DNA of 64,000 bases from Epiperipatus broadwayi (Eukaryota; Onychophora; Udeonychophora; Euonychophora; Peripatidae), in the NCBI GenBank assembly GCA_028023455.1, contig JAQFVV010012545.1, positions 680,001 through 744,000 of the forward strand. The letters are read 5' to 3'. The position numbers and the translations under genes were made by a program. The notes under the pieces were generated by a model. The model was not told the origin of the DNA. It did no database searches and was given only the letters and a program-made list of their open reading frames with translations. The first letter of the stretch is position 1. Each line of letters starts with the position of its first letter. This document shows, piece after piece, positions 48,380-59,330 of this stretch.

Positions 48380-49130
48380 GGTATGGATCATAGAAAGTTA
48401 AATAATTATAGACCGATAGTGGTAACATCAGTTTTATATAGTTTTCTCATATTGGAAGAGTTGTAAAGTGGATGGAAGAGAAAATGTAGTGGGCGAAATG
48501 CAAGGAGGTTTTAGGTCAAATATGAGTAGGAATTCAGGTAGATCATTATATATGAGTTTTATAGATATAGAGAAGGCATATGATAGAGTAAATAGAAATA
48601 GATTATGGGCAAGGTTAGCAAATTTGGGAATGGATGAAGTTTTAGTAAATGTTATTAAGAAATTATATGAAAATAATTACTATACTTACCAATTAGAGAA
48701 TATAGAATCAGTTAAAGTTAAAAATGGAGTGGGATTAAGGCAAGGATGCCCTATGTCACCTATTTTGTTTTTATTGTATTTGAGTGAAATGGAGAAAGTA
48801 ATGAAAAGACTAGGAAGAGGGATAGAGATACCATTAATGGGTGGCAAGGGAGTATATATTTTTCCAGGTCTTTTTTTTTTTGCAGATTTTTTTTTGTGTG
48901 TGTGCAGAAAGAAGGTATGCTGAGGACATGTGCAAGGGTGGGTGAAAAGATGGGGATTAAATTTAGTGAAGAAAAATCAAATATAATTATAATTAATAAT
49001 TGGGAAAGAGAAGATGTAGAATTTTTATTGGGGGATATAAAGTTAAGTGTGGTGGATAGATATAGTTATTTGGGAATCATCTTAAGTAATCAGGAAAATT
49101 GCTTGATTGAATGGGAGAAAAAATTGTAAA
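48380..49130 (+). pseudogene. LINE reverse transcriptase domain
   Basis: DHRKLNNYRPIVVTS (about 48385-48430) is the finger motif. GEMQGGFRSN (near 48493-48525) is the Q-x-GFR motif. MSFIDIEKAYDRVNRNRLW (48552-48608) holds motif A with the catalytic Asp. GVGLRQGCPMSPILFLLYLS (about 48727-48788) is motif B. The active-site YADD/FADD box has been rewritten by poly-T growth to FFFADFFLCV (about 48868-48900). Further on, GIKFSEEKSNIIIINN and YSYLGIIL (to about 49085) complete the thumb side in another frame. The second catalytic Asp of the box is lost in this frame. Confidence 0.85.
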
Positions 49131-49139
49131 TGAAGTGAA

Positions 49140-50092
49140 GAAAAGAAAGGATTTAGTAAAAAAATTAATGGTGTTTTCATATAATAAATATGATGTAGCT
49201 AGAATTGTATGGGAGTTGTAGTAGCAGGGTTAACATATGGTAATGATGCATTATGTGTTAGTAAAAGGGTATTAGATTACTTAGAGAAAGTACAAAGGGA
49301 AGCAGAAAGACATGCATTAGATGCAGAGGTATGGACAGCAAAGGAGGCAATTCAAAGAGAAATGGGATGGTCAAGTTTTTATATAAGAGATGCAAAAAGT
49401 CAAATGAAAATGTTTGGTAGGTTGCAGTTTATGGATGATAAAAGAATAGCCGTAATAGTATTTAATCGGATTATGAATAAAGGGCAGGCAACAAGATGGG
49501 TGAGAAAGGTAATGTGGTATGCAAAGGATTTGGATAAACAATTTATATCAGTATACTTGTATAGAAGGTGGATGATTGTGTTAGGAGGATTGTTGAGTGT
49601 TATAGTGGTAAGGAATGGTATATAAGAATAGATGCATTAATAAAGAATAGGGAGTTGGAAAGATGGAGAACTAGTATGGAGAGTAAAAAGAGTTTAAATA
49701 TATATAGAAGTAAATGGGACATTGGGTACGAGTTAATTTATGAGAATAGTAAGGAAAGTAGCTTGTTGTTTAAGGATCGAACGCGATCTTTAGCAACAAA
49801 AGAATATACATGTAAATGGAAAAATAAGGGTGAATTTAGTTTGCAAATTGTGTAAGGAAGATATAGAAAATATAAGGCATCTGTTGATTGAATGTAAATG
49901 CTTGAAAGCAGAAAGGGTACAAATAAAGAAGTTATGAGAGAATAAATATGAACAAAGTGATTATACAGAAAGTGGGTTATTGGGTTTTTTGCTGGGTTTG
50001 GGGACAGATAATGGGCATTTAGATATAAAAGCCATAGAGTTGACAAAGATTGTGTTGTGGAAATGGGATGGAGCAGATTATGGGAAAGTTTA
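49140..50092 (+). pseudogene. LINE C-terminal region with Cys/His motif
   Basis: Frames give VAGLTYGNDALCVSKRVLDY (49215-49274), EMGWSSFYIRDAKS and WVRKVMWYAKDLD (to about 49536), then in another frame a Cys/His pattern: C-KLC-KEDIENIRHLLIEC (about 49830-49895), a CxxC...H...C arrangement typical of the end of LINE polymerases. It closes LLGFLLGLGTD and IVLWKWDGADYG. The true stop is probably TAG near 50092. Several frameshifts separate the pieces. Confidence 0.75.
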
Positions 50093-50110
50093 GGGTGGGG
50101 AATGGAAGGG

Positions 50111-50526
50111 GAAAGTAAAGTGGCTAACAGGTTTCTTTGGGCAAAGTTGCTGAGAGATTCCTGACTCCATTTAAGGAGAAGTCATGGTACATCACATCAG
50201 CATTACCATCAGACAACATTTATTTTACTAAAGCTTATGCTAAGTGACATAACTATGCTGGAAAAAAAAAATTCCTACTAAACAGCATTATGTCTGCTGC
50301 TATTATGTGATGTCTTAATCGTTTTTACACTAATCCTGGCTAAAGAATATATGTTTCTAGTATGATACTATAGATACTGAAGTCATTTCAAATCTATATG
50401 ACTATACAAATAATTTGGCTTAGATCGAAAACAGTTTTTTTTTTTTTTTCAATATGTGTTGTTAGCTTGGTAATAAAGCACAGAAATAAAAAAATAGCTA
50501 CTCAGGGAAGGGTGTATTATAGCCAA
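50111..50526. other. Region after the LINE, mostly unclassified
   Basis: The first 150 bases are less AT-rich and may be the LINE 3' untranslated part. The rest is AT-rich with a poly-T run at 50436-50449. Confidence 0.4.
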
Positions 50527-50705
50527 AAAATTCAGGTATCTTGCTCTCAAATTCAAAATTCCTCACTGATGAAAGTTATAAACTAAAAACTAGTCTGGGG
50601 ATATTGGATAGGGCAGCAAAATGAATAGGCATTTATTGAGAATTATCATCTAGCATTTATTGATTACTAAAATCTGTAGTAGGTGGCATTAAATGGTGCG
50701 AAAAA
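50527..50705 (+). repeat. Repeat E, diverged copy
   Basis: TTCCTCACTGATGAAAG, AACTAGTCTGGGGATATTGG and GCATTTATTGATTACT line up with the copy at 29578-29745 in the same order. Small insertions and deletions lie between these blocks. Confidence 0.62.
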
Positions 50706-51206
50706 AAAGAATTTGCTACTGAATAAATAATTATATATGTTTTGTTTAGTTATGTCAGTGCTTGTTAGAAAGATGATTCCCAATTTAAAAAATCCACAAT
50801 ATTTGCATAAGTTGATTTTTTATATAGGAAGGACGGTTTTTTTTTTTTCAGATGCAAATTACTATGTTGATACAGTGCAAGTATTATGACATCAGCAGCC
50901 TATGTTATCTTGTATGACATGAATTTCAAATATTTAGTTCTTTATGTTAGAATTATGCATGCTGAGAATTATCAATCTATGTATCGTGTTAATATAAGTG
51001 TCTTTTTAATGTAAAATTATTTCTTTAAAAGATATATCAATTTTAACCAAGCTTTCCATCTGTTTCTATTTTTGTTTTACCCGATAACTAGTTAACAATT
51101 TACCCATCAATGTTTGATTGGTATCTGAGTTGGCTAGGTCTGGCCACGAGCAAGAATTTTTTTAAACCTAATAGGAGACTGAAACAATTTTTAAATTTTA
51201 CCCAAC

Positions 51207-51268
51207 CTGTATTTGAACACCAAGTTGTGAACATGGCAGTTGAATGTGTTAACCACTACTCTATGAAA
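51207..51268 (-). repeat. tRNA-like SINE head, family C-like
   Basis: The minus strand reads ATAGAGTAGTGGTTAACACA, then TTCAACTGCCATG, then TTGGTGTTCAAATACAGG. A box (TAGTGGTTAAC), CTGCCATG and B box (TGTTCAAAT) keep tRNA spacing. Confidence 0.55.
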
Positions 51269-51816
51269 CATATTAATAAATAATAATTTTATATTTTTAT
51301 CTATAAATATTTTTTTTATATAATTGTAGACATGTTTAGTGAAATTAATTTTAATGATTTAAAGCTTTTTTTTTTAAATTTTGAATGCTTTCAGAATTTA
51401 AATAAAAAAAATATAACTATGTAAGAATTTCTTTAAAAGGACAAAATTTTCATTCTAATCTTTTTATTCCGATTGTTCTGTCCTGTCTGACACTTTAAAA
51501 CTTCAACATTACTTGAGTAAATTGACCGTATAATAAATACAATCTGGACCTGTCTTACAAAAGTATTAATTTGTGCATTCTCTTTTTAAGCCTGACACAC
51601 ATTAATCTCTCTTTTTCTTTCCTTTTTCTTTTTTTTTTTTTAGAAAAGTGACATTAAAATATTTTTAGATAAGAAAATTCTGAAGTTCTACAAAAGTACT
51701 ATAAAAATAATTGGCATTTCTAACTATATTTTTGGCTAATTCAAAATAAAAATGCTTTATTAATTTCTACTAAGTATATAAAGTAAGTATTTTTGAGTGA
51801 TTCACAAGAACGATGG

Positions 51817-51880
51817 GGATGTAGTCCTAATACCACTTGCTATACCCATGAGCTGGTTTTAAATCCCAACTGAATAAAAA
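51817..51880 (+). repeat. tRNA-like fragment
   Basis: GATGTAGTCCTAATACC and, 35 bases later, GGTTTTAAATCCCAACT look like a decayed A box and B box. The A-box core is mutated, so this is weak. Confidence 0.35.
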
Positions 51881-54800
51881 AATAAATCATGTTCCAATCA
51901 GGATTTTTCTTTCGGATATTTAGTCCATATGTAATCCAATTTATTATTCAGTATTGATCAGCAAATTGGAATTTAGTTTTTTTTAATAATAGGATGGAAA
52001 ATTGCTTCAACTTCTCTAATCAACAAGGCTAGTGAATAATAATCTTAATTGTTTTATATATATAATACTAGGCTTTGGTATAAATTTACCAATATTCTAT
52101 TTCACTCTGTCATATACAAGCAGGAAGAATTAATATTAATAATGCAATATACTATTTAACTGTTTTATTCATTTGCAAAATATGGCTTTACTCCCAGGTA
52201 TTTTGTGTGTGTATGTACAAGAGATCTTTATTTATCTGCAAAGTTCTGCAAAATATATGATAAATGATTTTACTATTAATGAGGCCACATTTCCATAAGA
52301 ATAATACTAATATTTAATTGGAACTACAGTACAGTAAAACTGTAGTGCTTACTTTTATTTATTGGTATATAATTTTTTATTGAGTATTGGTTGGTATTGC
52401 ACCATATTGTGCAAATGCAATAGTTTTGCTATTTGGCTCCAAGTCTTTTTTTTCTTCTGAAAAATCTTTGAAGACATAGATAAAATTGAATATTACATAT
52501 TTATGTATTTATATTGTGATTATACGAGATATTCCATTAATAGATTTATTCAAATTCACAAGAAGCATAGTAGATATTCAAGTAGATAAAACCAAATAAA
52601 TAGTTAAGAAATAAATAGTTAAATACTTGATCATATAATTTAGCACATATGTTACCCTATTGATGATGGTTACTCATGTTTATGAAACTTAACAAATATT
52701 AACTCAAATCTATTGATTTCAAAATAAAATAAAAATTCTGTAAAAGTAATAAAAATGCAATTTTAGTATCCAAAGCGTATAATATAGTAATATTTAAGAT
52801 TCTTCCAGTTCTCGTATTGGTTTGTATTTTTGTTTCCTTAACTTATGGGGATGTTATGTGCAAAATATTTGTATTTGGGTTAAAACAAAAAAGAATGAGT
52901 ATAGTAGATGTAAAAAGTTTGACTTGTATTTTTTTAAGAAAATCAGAAAAGACATTATGAAAAGTTGATTTTATATTTTGTTAAATAGGAAAGAAAAAAT
53001 GTATGCTAGTTTGAAAAAATGTGTAATTCTAGTTAATTAAGAATTTATTAATTAAGGGATTAGTTCTAAAAAAAAAACAGAACAGTGATCTATTAACAAT
53101 TTTTGATATGTAGGCCAGGAAAATATGCTTTTGTCAGGATCAGAAAGACTATATAAAAAAAAAATTAATATTAACAATTCAGTTAAATTTTATAGCTGCA
53201 GATTCTTTTACTTATATAGAGAGAGTGTGCTTTTCTTTCTTTGTGGACTCTGAGATAGATTCCTTCTATCTTAATGTATGAAATTGTAGTGCCAATCAAG
53301 ACTTGCTTTAGAGCAAAAGAGAACTAAATATAACTATGGCAAATTATTGCAGATTGATTGTAATTACCAGTATAAAAATATATATATAACTATAAAGTAT
53401 GTTTAATGCTGATCTTATTCTATGTAAATAACTGTCAACAAATTGTGTTAAATGCAGCCAGAGGTGATTCAAGTTACTGAAAATATAATCTACCAACAGG
53501 GAAAAAATACCATGCCATATCTCATATTTAGTAGGCGCTATTAGTCTGAAAATGTCCTGATAGAATTTTGTTTCTTTTGTTGCTCAAATGTTGCCCTTTT
53601 TTAAGTGAAGAACTATTTAATGTGAGAAATTCCAGTCCAACCTTGAAAATTTAAGAAACTAAGAAATGTGTAAAGAAATATTAAAAGATTGTTGTAGTTT
53701 CAGACAAGTAACTAGTCTGGTTTTCTTACAAGTTATTAAATCTGCAGGAAGAATTTTTTGTTATTGTTGATGTACATATGTCTAACTTATATTTGTAAGA
53801 TATTTTTTTTATTATTCATTAATAGATTATTATAATACATATTGATTTGATTTATTGGAAATATACATCTCTGTTTGATAAAAGGTTAATTATATGTGTT
53901 AGTGTGATATATGGCAGTTCTTATATATTAGCTATTGTTTTTTAAAGAGCATGCAAATGTAATATTTTTTTGACATATTAGTCCTGTAATATATTTTAAA
54001 TGCGTATAATCATGAGTAATCTATAGTTTTACAAAATAAACAGTTTCAAGAAATTATTTGTTTTTATTTCTGAAAACTAAATTTAGTATCTATGGGATTC
54101 TTACTCAAATCTTATTTCATTTTATTGCATACTCATTTAAATAGCTTATGTTCCTGAGTAATGATATACTCTAGGCTAGGAATATGCTGATATGTTAATC
54201 TGGAAGAAATTAAAATATTGTGATATAAGAATAGCATATTATCATGTGCAGTTTTCTATAAAAGTCATTGGTGTTCTAGAAACCCATTTGATATGTACCT
54301 AATTCTCTTTTTACGTAATATATTGGTTCCCAAAAATTACATGTAAACAAAATTTGTGTAAAAAAATACATTGTATATATGGAAAATAAGGAGATTGGTA
54401 CTGGACCTAAGAAAGCAAGAAAATAATTAAATGAATCACATGAAAAATTTCATTAGAATGTTATATTTTTATGTGGTATCAAATTTTACTTCATATACTT
54501 AAATAAAAAAATGGGTTATAATTTCATTTGATAAATAAAAAAACTAAAGATAACATGATGAAACACTCTATGTTTTTTTTTTTTTTTTTGCACAAGCCAT
54601 TGAAAACTTTGAAGTTCAAAGTTTATAACCACTTCCATGTTATAAGTAGGAAAAAAAATTGAAATAAAAATTATTAATGTAATTTATCAGAATTTATTAC
54701 TTTTATTTCATTTAACTTGTTAATTTTTTTTTTTTAATTTAACAACTATCACATTCAAAAGGAGAAGTTATCCGGAATTGTACATTTATCAAAAATATGA

Positions 54801-55450
54801 GTGACATCTTGCTTGCTAGTAAAAAAAAAAAATGCCTGAGATTTTATTCATTCTCATTTTCTGCCAATAAACGCATACATTTGAATATGATTGGAATACT
54901 ATTGCTATCACTAAAACTTGTAATGTATAACTCACCATTTATTGATTTTTGTCAAAATTAATAAACATAAATTTAAACAAATTAATGAATTAAATTTAAA
55001 CAAAATTAATATTTTTTAATGTCAACATCATCAAATATTTTTTTTAAAAAAAAACAAATGTCAAAATGCAAACAAAGCATCAATATCAAAAAAATCCTTC
55101 TCTTTCAAAATAAACATCAAAAATGTTACAATGGCAGTCAAGCAAATTTCCGTTTGCATGAATATTACCTAAAAAGAGATTTTTGTTTTTAAAATGATGA
55201 GAAATAAAGAGATTGAAACTTTGTTCTAAAAAAAAATTAAATGATAATAATTTTTTTTTGTTTTGTGATGTAATCATGAACTCGACTTTGGAAACAAATC
55301 TGTATATAAACACCAAATTAAAAACATTTAAAATCTTCTAAAAAGAAAATAAATTATTTTATATTAATTACATGAAATTATTTAAAATTAAAAAAAAAGT
55401 TTAATAACAACTTAAGATTATCTAAGAATTACTTTGAAAATGTAAATATA

Positions 55451-55720
55451 GGGGATTTGAACTCAGACTTTCAAGCGCCCACCACTATCTCATACAACTG
55501 ATACACTTAATGACACACATGTAGAAAAGATAAACAATCACCAATAGACGTATTTCATGCTAAACCAGCATTCTTCAGTTGGTCCAGATTACCATCTCCC
55601 AAACATATATATAATCAGTGCTCAGTTTATATTAAGATAGCAAATCCTCGCATTTTAATGGACAGGCTTTAATCTACTCCAACTTTTCAGCCATCCATAT
55701 CATTGAAAATCTGATGATGG
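55451..55720 (-). repeat. Repeat A, tandem copy one
   Basis: It begins GGGGATTTGAACTCAGAC (B box on the minus strand), contains CATGCTAAACCAGCATTC, and continues past GGACAGGCTTTAATC into a shared extension ending ATCATTGAAAATCTGATGAT. This extension is absent from the copies at 1.4 and 5.8 kb. Confidence 0.8.
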
Positions 55721-55911
55721 AAAGTCCAAATCTCATGCTGATGCCAATATTATTGCCACACTCATGTTGAGCTTAAGTCTCTCTGACCCCTTATGTATAG
55801 GACCTTATCCAATTAAATATATAGAAGAGGGAAGAACAGGATACAAGCTTGATATGTAAATATTTGAAAACCAGGCACTCGTCACAAACCTGTAGCTTAA
55901 TTGTTAATATA

Positions 55912-56195
55912 GGGGATTTGAACTCAGACTTTCAAGCATCCATCAACTATCCACACTATCTCATACAATCGATACACGTAACCACACATGCAGAAAAGAT
56001 AAATAATCACCAATATATGTATTTCATGCTAAACCAGCATTCATCAGTTGGTCCAGATTATCATCTCCCACACATATATATAATCAGTGCTCAGTTTATA
56101 TTAAAATAGCAAATCCGCACACTTTAATGGACAGGCTTCAATCGACTCCAACCTCCAATTTTTCAGTCATCCATATCATTGAAAATCTGATGATT
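55912..56195 (-). repeat. Repeat A, tandem copy two
   Basis: The same orientation and the same extended right end as the copy 461 bp upstream (TATCATTGAAAATCTGATGA). Both begin directly after the sequence AATATA. The shared extension suggests a local duplication or a longer parent element rather than two unrelated insertions. Confidence 0.82.
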
Positions 56196-56295
56196 GAGAT
56201 TGTAAGATGAATTTTTTTTAAGCCTTCCAGACAATAACATTCGTTTCTTCATTCCAATCATGAATATATCACAGCAGCTTTAATCCCAAATTACC

Positions 56296-56307
56296 GGGGG
56301 GGGGGGG
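56296..56307 (+). repeat. Run of 12 G
   Basis: Twelve consecutive G in very AT-rich DNA. A second run of exactly 12 G is at 56955-56966, about 660 bases away, and a run of ten at 15886-15895. Confidence 0.9.
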
Positions 56308-56954
56308 TACTGATCATATTATTTTAAACAACTCATGTAGAAAGAGATTTTTTTTAAAAAAAAAACTTCATGTTATTTCAAAATTGTGTAAAAAAGAGAA
56401 TTAGATATATCTCTTTATAAATAAAGTTAACTAAATGATTCAATTCTTATTCTGATCCTGTAGATGGTTGTAAATTGATAATTCTCAGGAAATATAAGCC
56501 GAGCCCTTTTTAAAAAAATTTCATAATGATCTTTCAAATTGGCAGTATATGGTTTGATCATCATCATTTTAATTAATAATGGGCTACAGATTTAGAGCTT
56601 CAATGGTTAAAATATTTAATAACTTTCCTCTCCATTATGTAGATCATTTTTATGTTATAATATATATATATATATAATGTAATTTAATTTAAAAATTACA
56701 TACATTAAGATATCAATAAAAATATTTAACAAAAAGTAGAGTAATGCAATTATGAACAAAATAAAAAAAAAACAATACAATAATAAAGAGAAAACATGTG
56801 ATTGAGTATACAAAATGACCAACTCAAGATGATTCATAATATCACTGATAGAGGTGATATTTATTGAAAATGTATTAGTTTTAATTTTTTTTATTTATTC
56901 AATATTTTTTCAAACTATGTTACAGAATTTGCAGGTGACAAGACCAAGAATATT

Positions 56955-56966
56955 GGGGGGGGGGGG
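56955..56966 (+). repeat. Run of 12 G
   Basis: The second G run, 25 bases in front of the TTAA-bounded palindrome. It is followed by TATTTTAAAAC. Confidence 0.9.
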
Positions 56967-56990
56967 TATTTTAAAACAGTATAGTGATCA

Positions 56991-57315
56991 TTAACACAGG
57001 GAAAACTCTCCATACAGTAGTGTCACTCAATGCAGAGTAATCAATGGATGCCAGAAGGCTTGTGAATAAAATCCCTATCTAGTGCCTACTCATCCAATAT
57101 CCCCAGACTAGTTTCTGGCTTGTGGCCTTCATCAGTGAGGAGCTTTGGATCTGAGAGCATTGCATCTAGATCTCACTGATGAAGCCCACAAGCCAGAAAC
57201 TAGTCTGGAGATATTGGATGAGTATGCACTAGATAGGGATTTTATGCACAAGCCTTCTGGCATCCATTGATTACTCTGTTTGGCACTACTGTATGGAAAG
57301 TTTTACCTGTGTTAA
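56991..57315. mobile_element. 325-bp palindrome of repeat E bounded by TTAA
   Basis: The element reads TTAACACAGGGAAAACTCTC on the left and the complement of TTAACACAGGTAAAACTTTC on the right. Arms of about 150 bp are over 90 percent identical by eye. Each arm contains the whole of repeat E. The loop is about 28 bp (near 57143-57170) and carries GATCTGAGAGCATTGCATC. TTAA at both tips and CACAGG ends would suit a piggyBac-type MITE, but TTAA may be part of the palindrome. Confidence 0.82.
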
Positions 57316-59228
57316 TAATAGCAATGTGCTAGCATAAGAAATAGTGGCCATGTGATGTTATGGTTAAAATAAATACAAAAAAGTTTGGGTGAAAAAATAA
57401 TACTAATCACAAGTTGTAAATTTAAAAAACTACTTACAAAGTTAATGCTTTTTTTAAGTTTCTGTCATGTTTACATAGATTTTTTTTTTTAACTTACCAT
57501 AAAGTTAGCTTCTTGTGGTTCATCCTTTGTGTAAATTTTTTTATATGTTAACTTTTTTAATCAGTTATGATGATTTATAGCTGGTGATCATGTCTAAATA
57601 TCAGCTATCAGGGCAAAGGTTTTTTTAGCACCCATCCAAAGAAGAATACTGGAAGATTGGTCGAATAAGGTTTTAGCAATATTCTTAAATTTTATTTACT
57701 CTAACTAATAAGAAGATGCAGCTTGATTACTATAGCTTATTATCTGAGGAGAAAAGAGCTCTAAACAATTTCTAAATACCACCTCATTTGAACTTGTGAA
57801 ATAGCATTGCAGGTGTCATCAATCCACTGCACTGTAAGGCTTTTTTAATGTATATAACATATTTGTACTACCACATTTTCAAAATATTTTCTCAAATAGT
57901 TGTGAATGTCATTACTGTTTGCTTTTTATATCTTCTCCTTTGATAATAATGCTAAACTATTAGCAGTTTTAATAAGTCCACCAGTTTGTTTTTTTACATT
58001 CTGTATTATATAAATCATATTTTTGGCATTCATCCTTATTACACAAAAGGAGAGGGGGAATGGTCATTACTTTCCATCTGCCCCTCCCTCCATTTAAAGC
58101 CACATTATGTAGAGCTGGTTTGTTAAAAGAGTTAAGATGGTAAATTGGTGACTGATATGAAAATCAGAATGGAATATATTTCACCAAGTTAAGCAATATA
58201 TGTGGTTTGGCATTTGTTGTATCTTATCGCTTAGCTTACACTACAGATATAGTTTCATTACAATACAAAAAGATTGATTTGAATAAAAACATCATTAAAG
58301 AAAGTTTTAGGTATGTCATTAATAAGTATGAATTCAGTATACTTTTTTAAAAAAACAAAGCTAAATTCATTTTTATTATTGGAATATTAAATAATACAAC
58401 ACTAATAATATATATAAGTGGAACAATAAACTTTCCAATATTGAAATATCAAATAACACACCACTTAAAATAACATTCTTTATATCATACCTTAGTTTAA
58501 AAAAATGAATCCATTTTTTTATTATTCCAATTATTATTTTTATTATTAGTGGTTTTTTAATTTGAAATTTGGTTGTTTGTTTTGCAAGTGTTAAAATGAA
58601 TAGATATTGATTCTACCTTGTGAATGTATTCGATTAGCCAATTTGAATGAAGTTGTGTGAATATTTTTGTGTGAGCGTTATGTAGTGTATGATAGCTTAG
58701 TTTGTACTTCATAATCATAGTATTTGGTAAAGCAGATATTATTTGGACCATTTCATGAAGTGTATCTTATTTAAAGCATCCCATATTTTATATTCGAATT
58801 TAAAATAACTTTTAATGTTCCACAAAGTCATTTATAATAAGCTTGAATAGTCCATGTGCATTAGCTGTAACAATGCTATAAAATCCCCATCACCAAAACA
58901 GTCTGTCTTTTATCTTCTCAATAAATATGGATTCAAAGCTAAACTAATGCACTTACACATATGGGAATCACCTTCTTTTGCAATATTCAAGCTAATAACG
59001 TGAAATTTAAAAAACCCTTAAAGTTTTAATCCTAATTTAATTTACTTGCATAGTTTCAGAGATTAATTTCTATATTTTACATGTTTAGTTCTATAAAACT
59101 CTGCCTTTTCTATTTTTTGGCTAGAATGGGTTAATACAAATAAAAACATCACAAAATTCTCTCATATGCTTCCAACAATGTTTATCTTACTCTAATTTTA
59201 AGTTATCGATAGCATCCAGATAGTATGG
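57316..59228. other. AT-rich non-coding stretch
   Basis: No gene or element recognised. The region from about 57560 to 57840 is slightly less AT-rich and could hold a decayed element. Confidence 0.45.
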
Positions 59229-59330
59229 TGGTATAAAATCATCTCTAGACTAGTTTCTGGGTTTTGCCTTCATTAATGAAGACTGGGATTCAAACCTGAA
59301 TCTAATGCATTTGTATACCTAGCACCTAGT
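59229..59330 (-). repeat. Repeat E-like fragment with a B box
   Basis: On the minus strand, GGTTTGAATCCCAGTC (a B box) is followed by TTCATTAATGAAGGCAAAAC and CCAGAAACTAGTCTAGAGAT. The second half matches repeat E (AGCCAGAAACTAGTCTGG). This copy suggests that repeat E is the body of a tRNA-derived SINE whose head survives only here. Confidence 0.55.

Larger units (their letters stand above)
46700..50110 (+). mobile_element. Near-complete LINE with endonuclease and RT
   Basis: The most complete retrotransposon here, about 3.4 kb. In order it has an apurinic-type endonuclease, a reverse transcriptase, a long C-terminal segment and a Cys/His motif. All are broken by many small frameshifts and stops, so it is dead. 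The G-rich, C-poor coding strand sets it off from its surroundings. The C-terminal wording (EAIQREMGWSSFYIRDAKS, then RLQFMDDKRIA) resembles retrotransposons abundant in ticks and some other invertebrates, perhaps of the I group. The exact clade, 5' end and 3' tail remain uncertain. Confidence 0.85.
50706..54297. other. Long AT-rich stretch with two tRNA-like pieces
   Basis: Besides the tRNA-like pieces at 51207-51268 and 51817-51880, I see only homopolymers, TA runs and unclassified AT-rich DNA. Confidence 0.5.
54298..56405. mobile_element. Candidate 2.1-kb TA-flanked element
   Basis: The left end reads CCTAATTCTCTTTTTACGTA (54298) after TA. The right end is the complement of TCTAATTCTCTTTTTTACAC, ending at 56405 before TA. 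The CTCTTTTTACG wording resembles the ends of the Tigger-like elements at 13 and 44 kb (GGTCTCTTTTTACGCGG), so this may be a related family. The interior is AT-rich with no transposase that I can recognise, and two tandem copies of repeat A sit inside. The pairing is short (about 24 bp), so this call is provisional. Confidence 0.5.

Noticed and set aside
49738-50046. Minus-strand open frame of 102 codons
   Set aside because: It is the antisense shadow of the LINE C-terminal region, which carries recognisable motifs on the plus strand.
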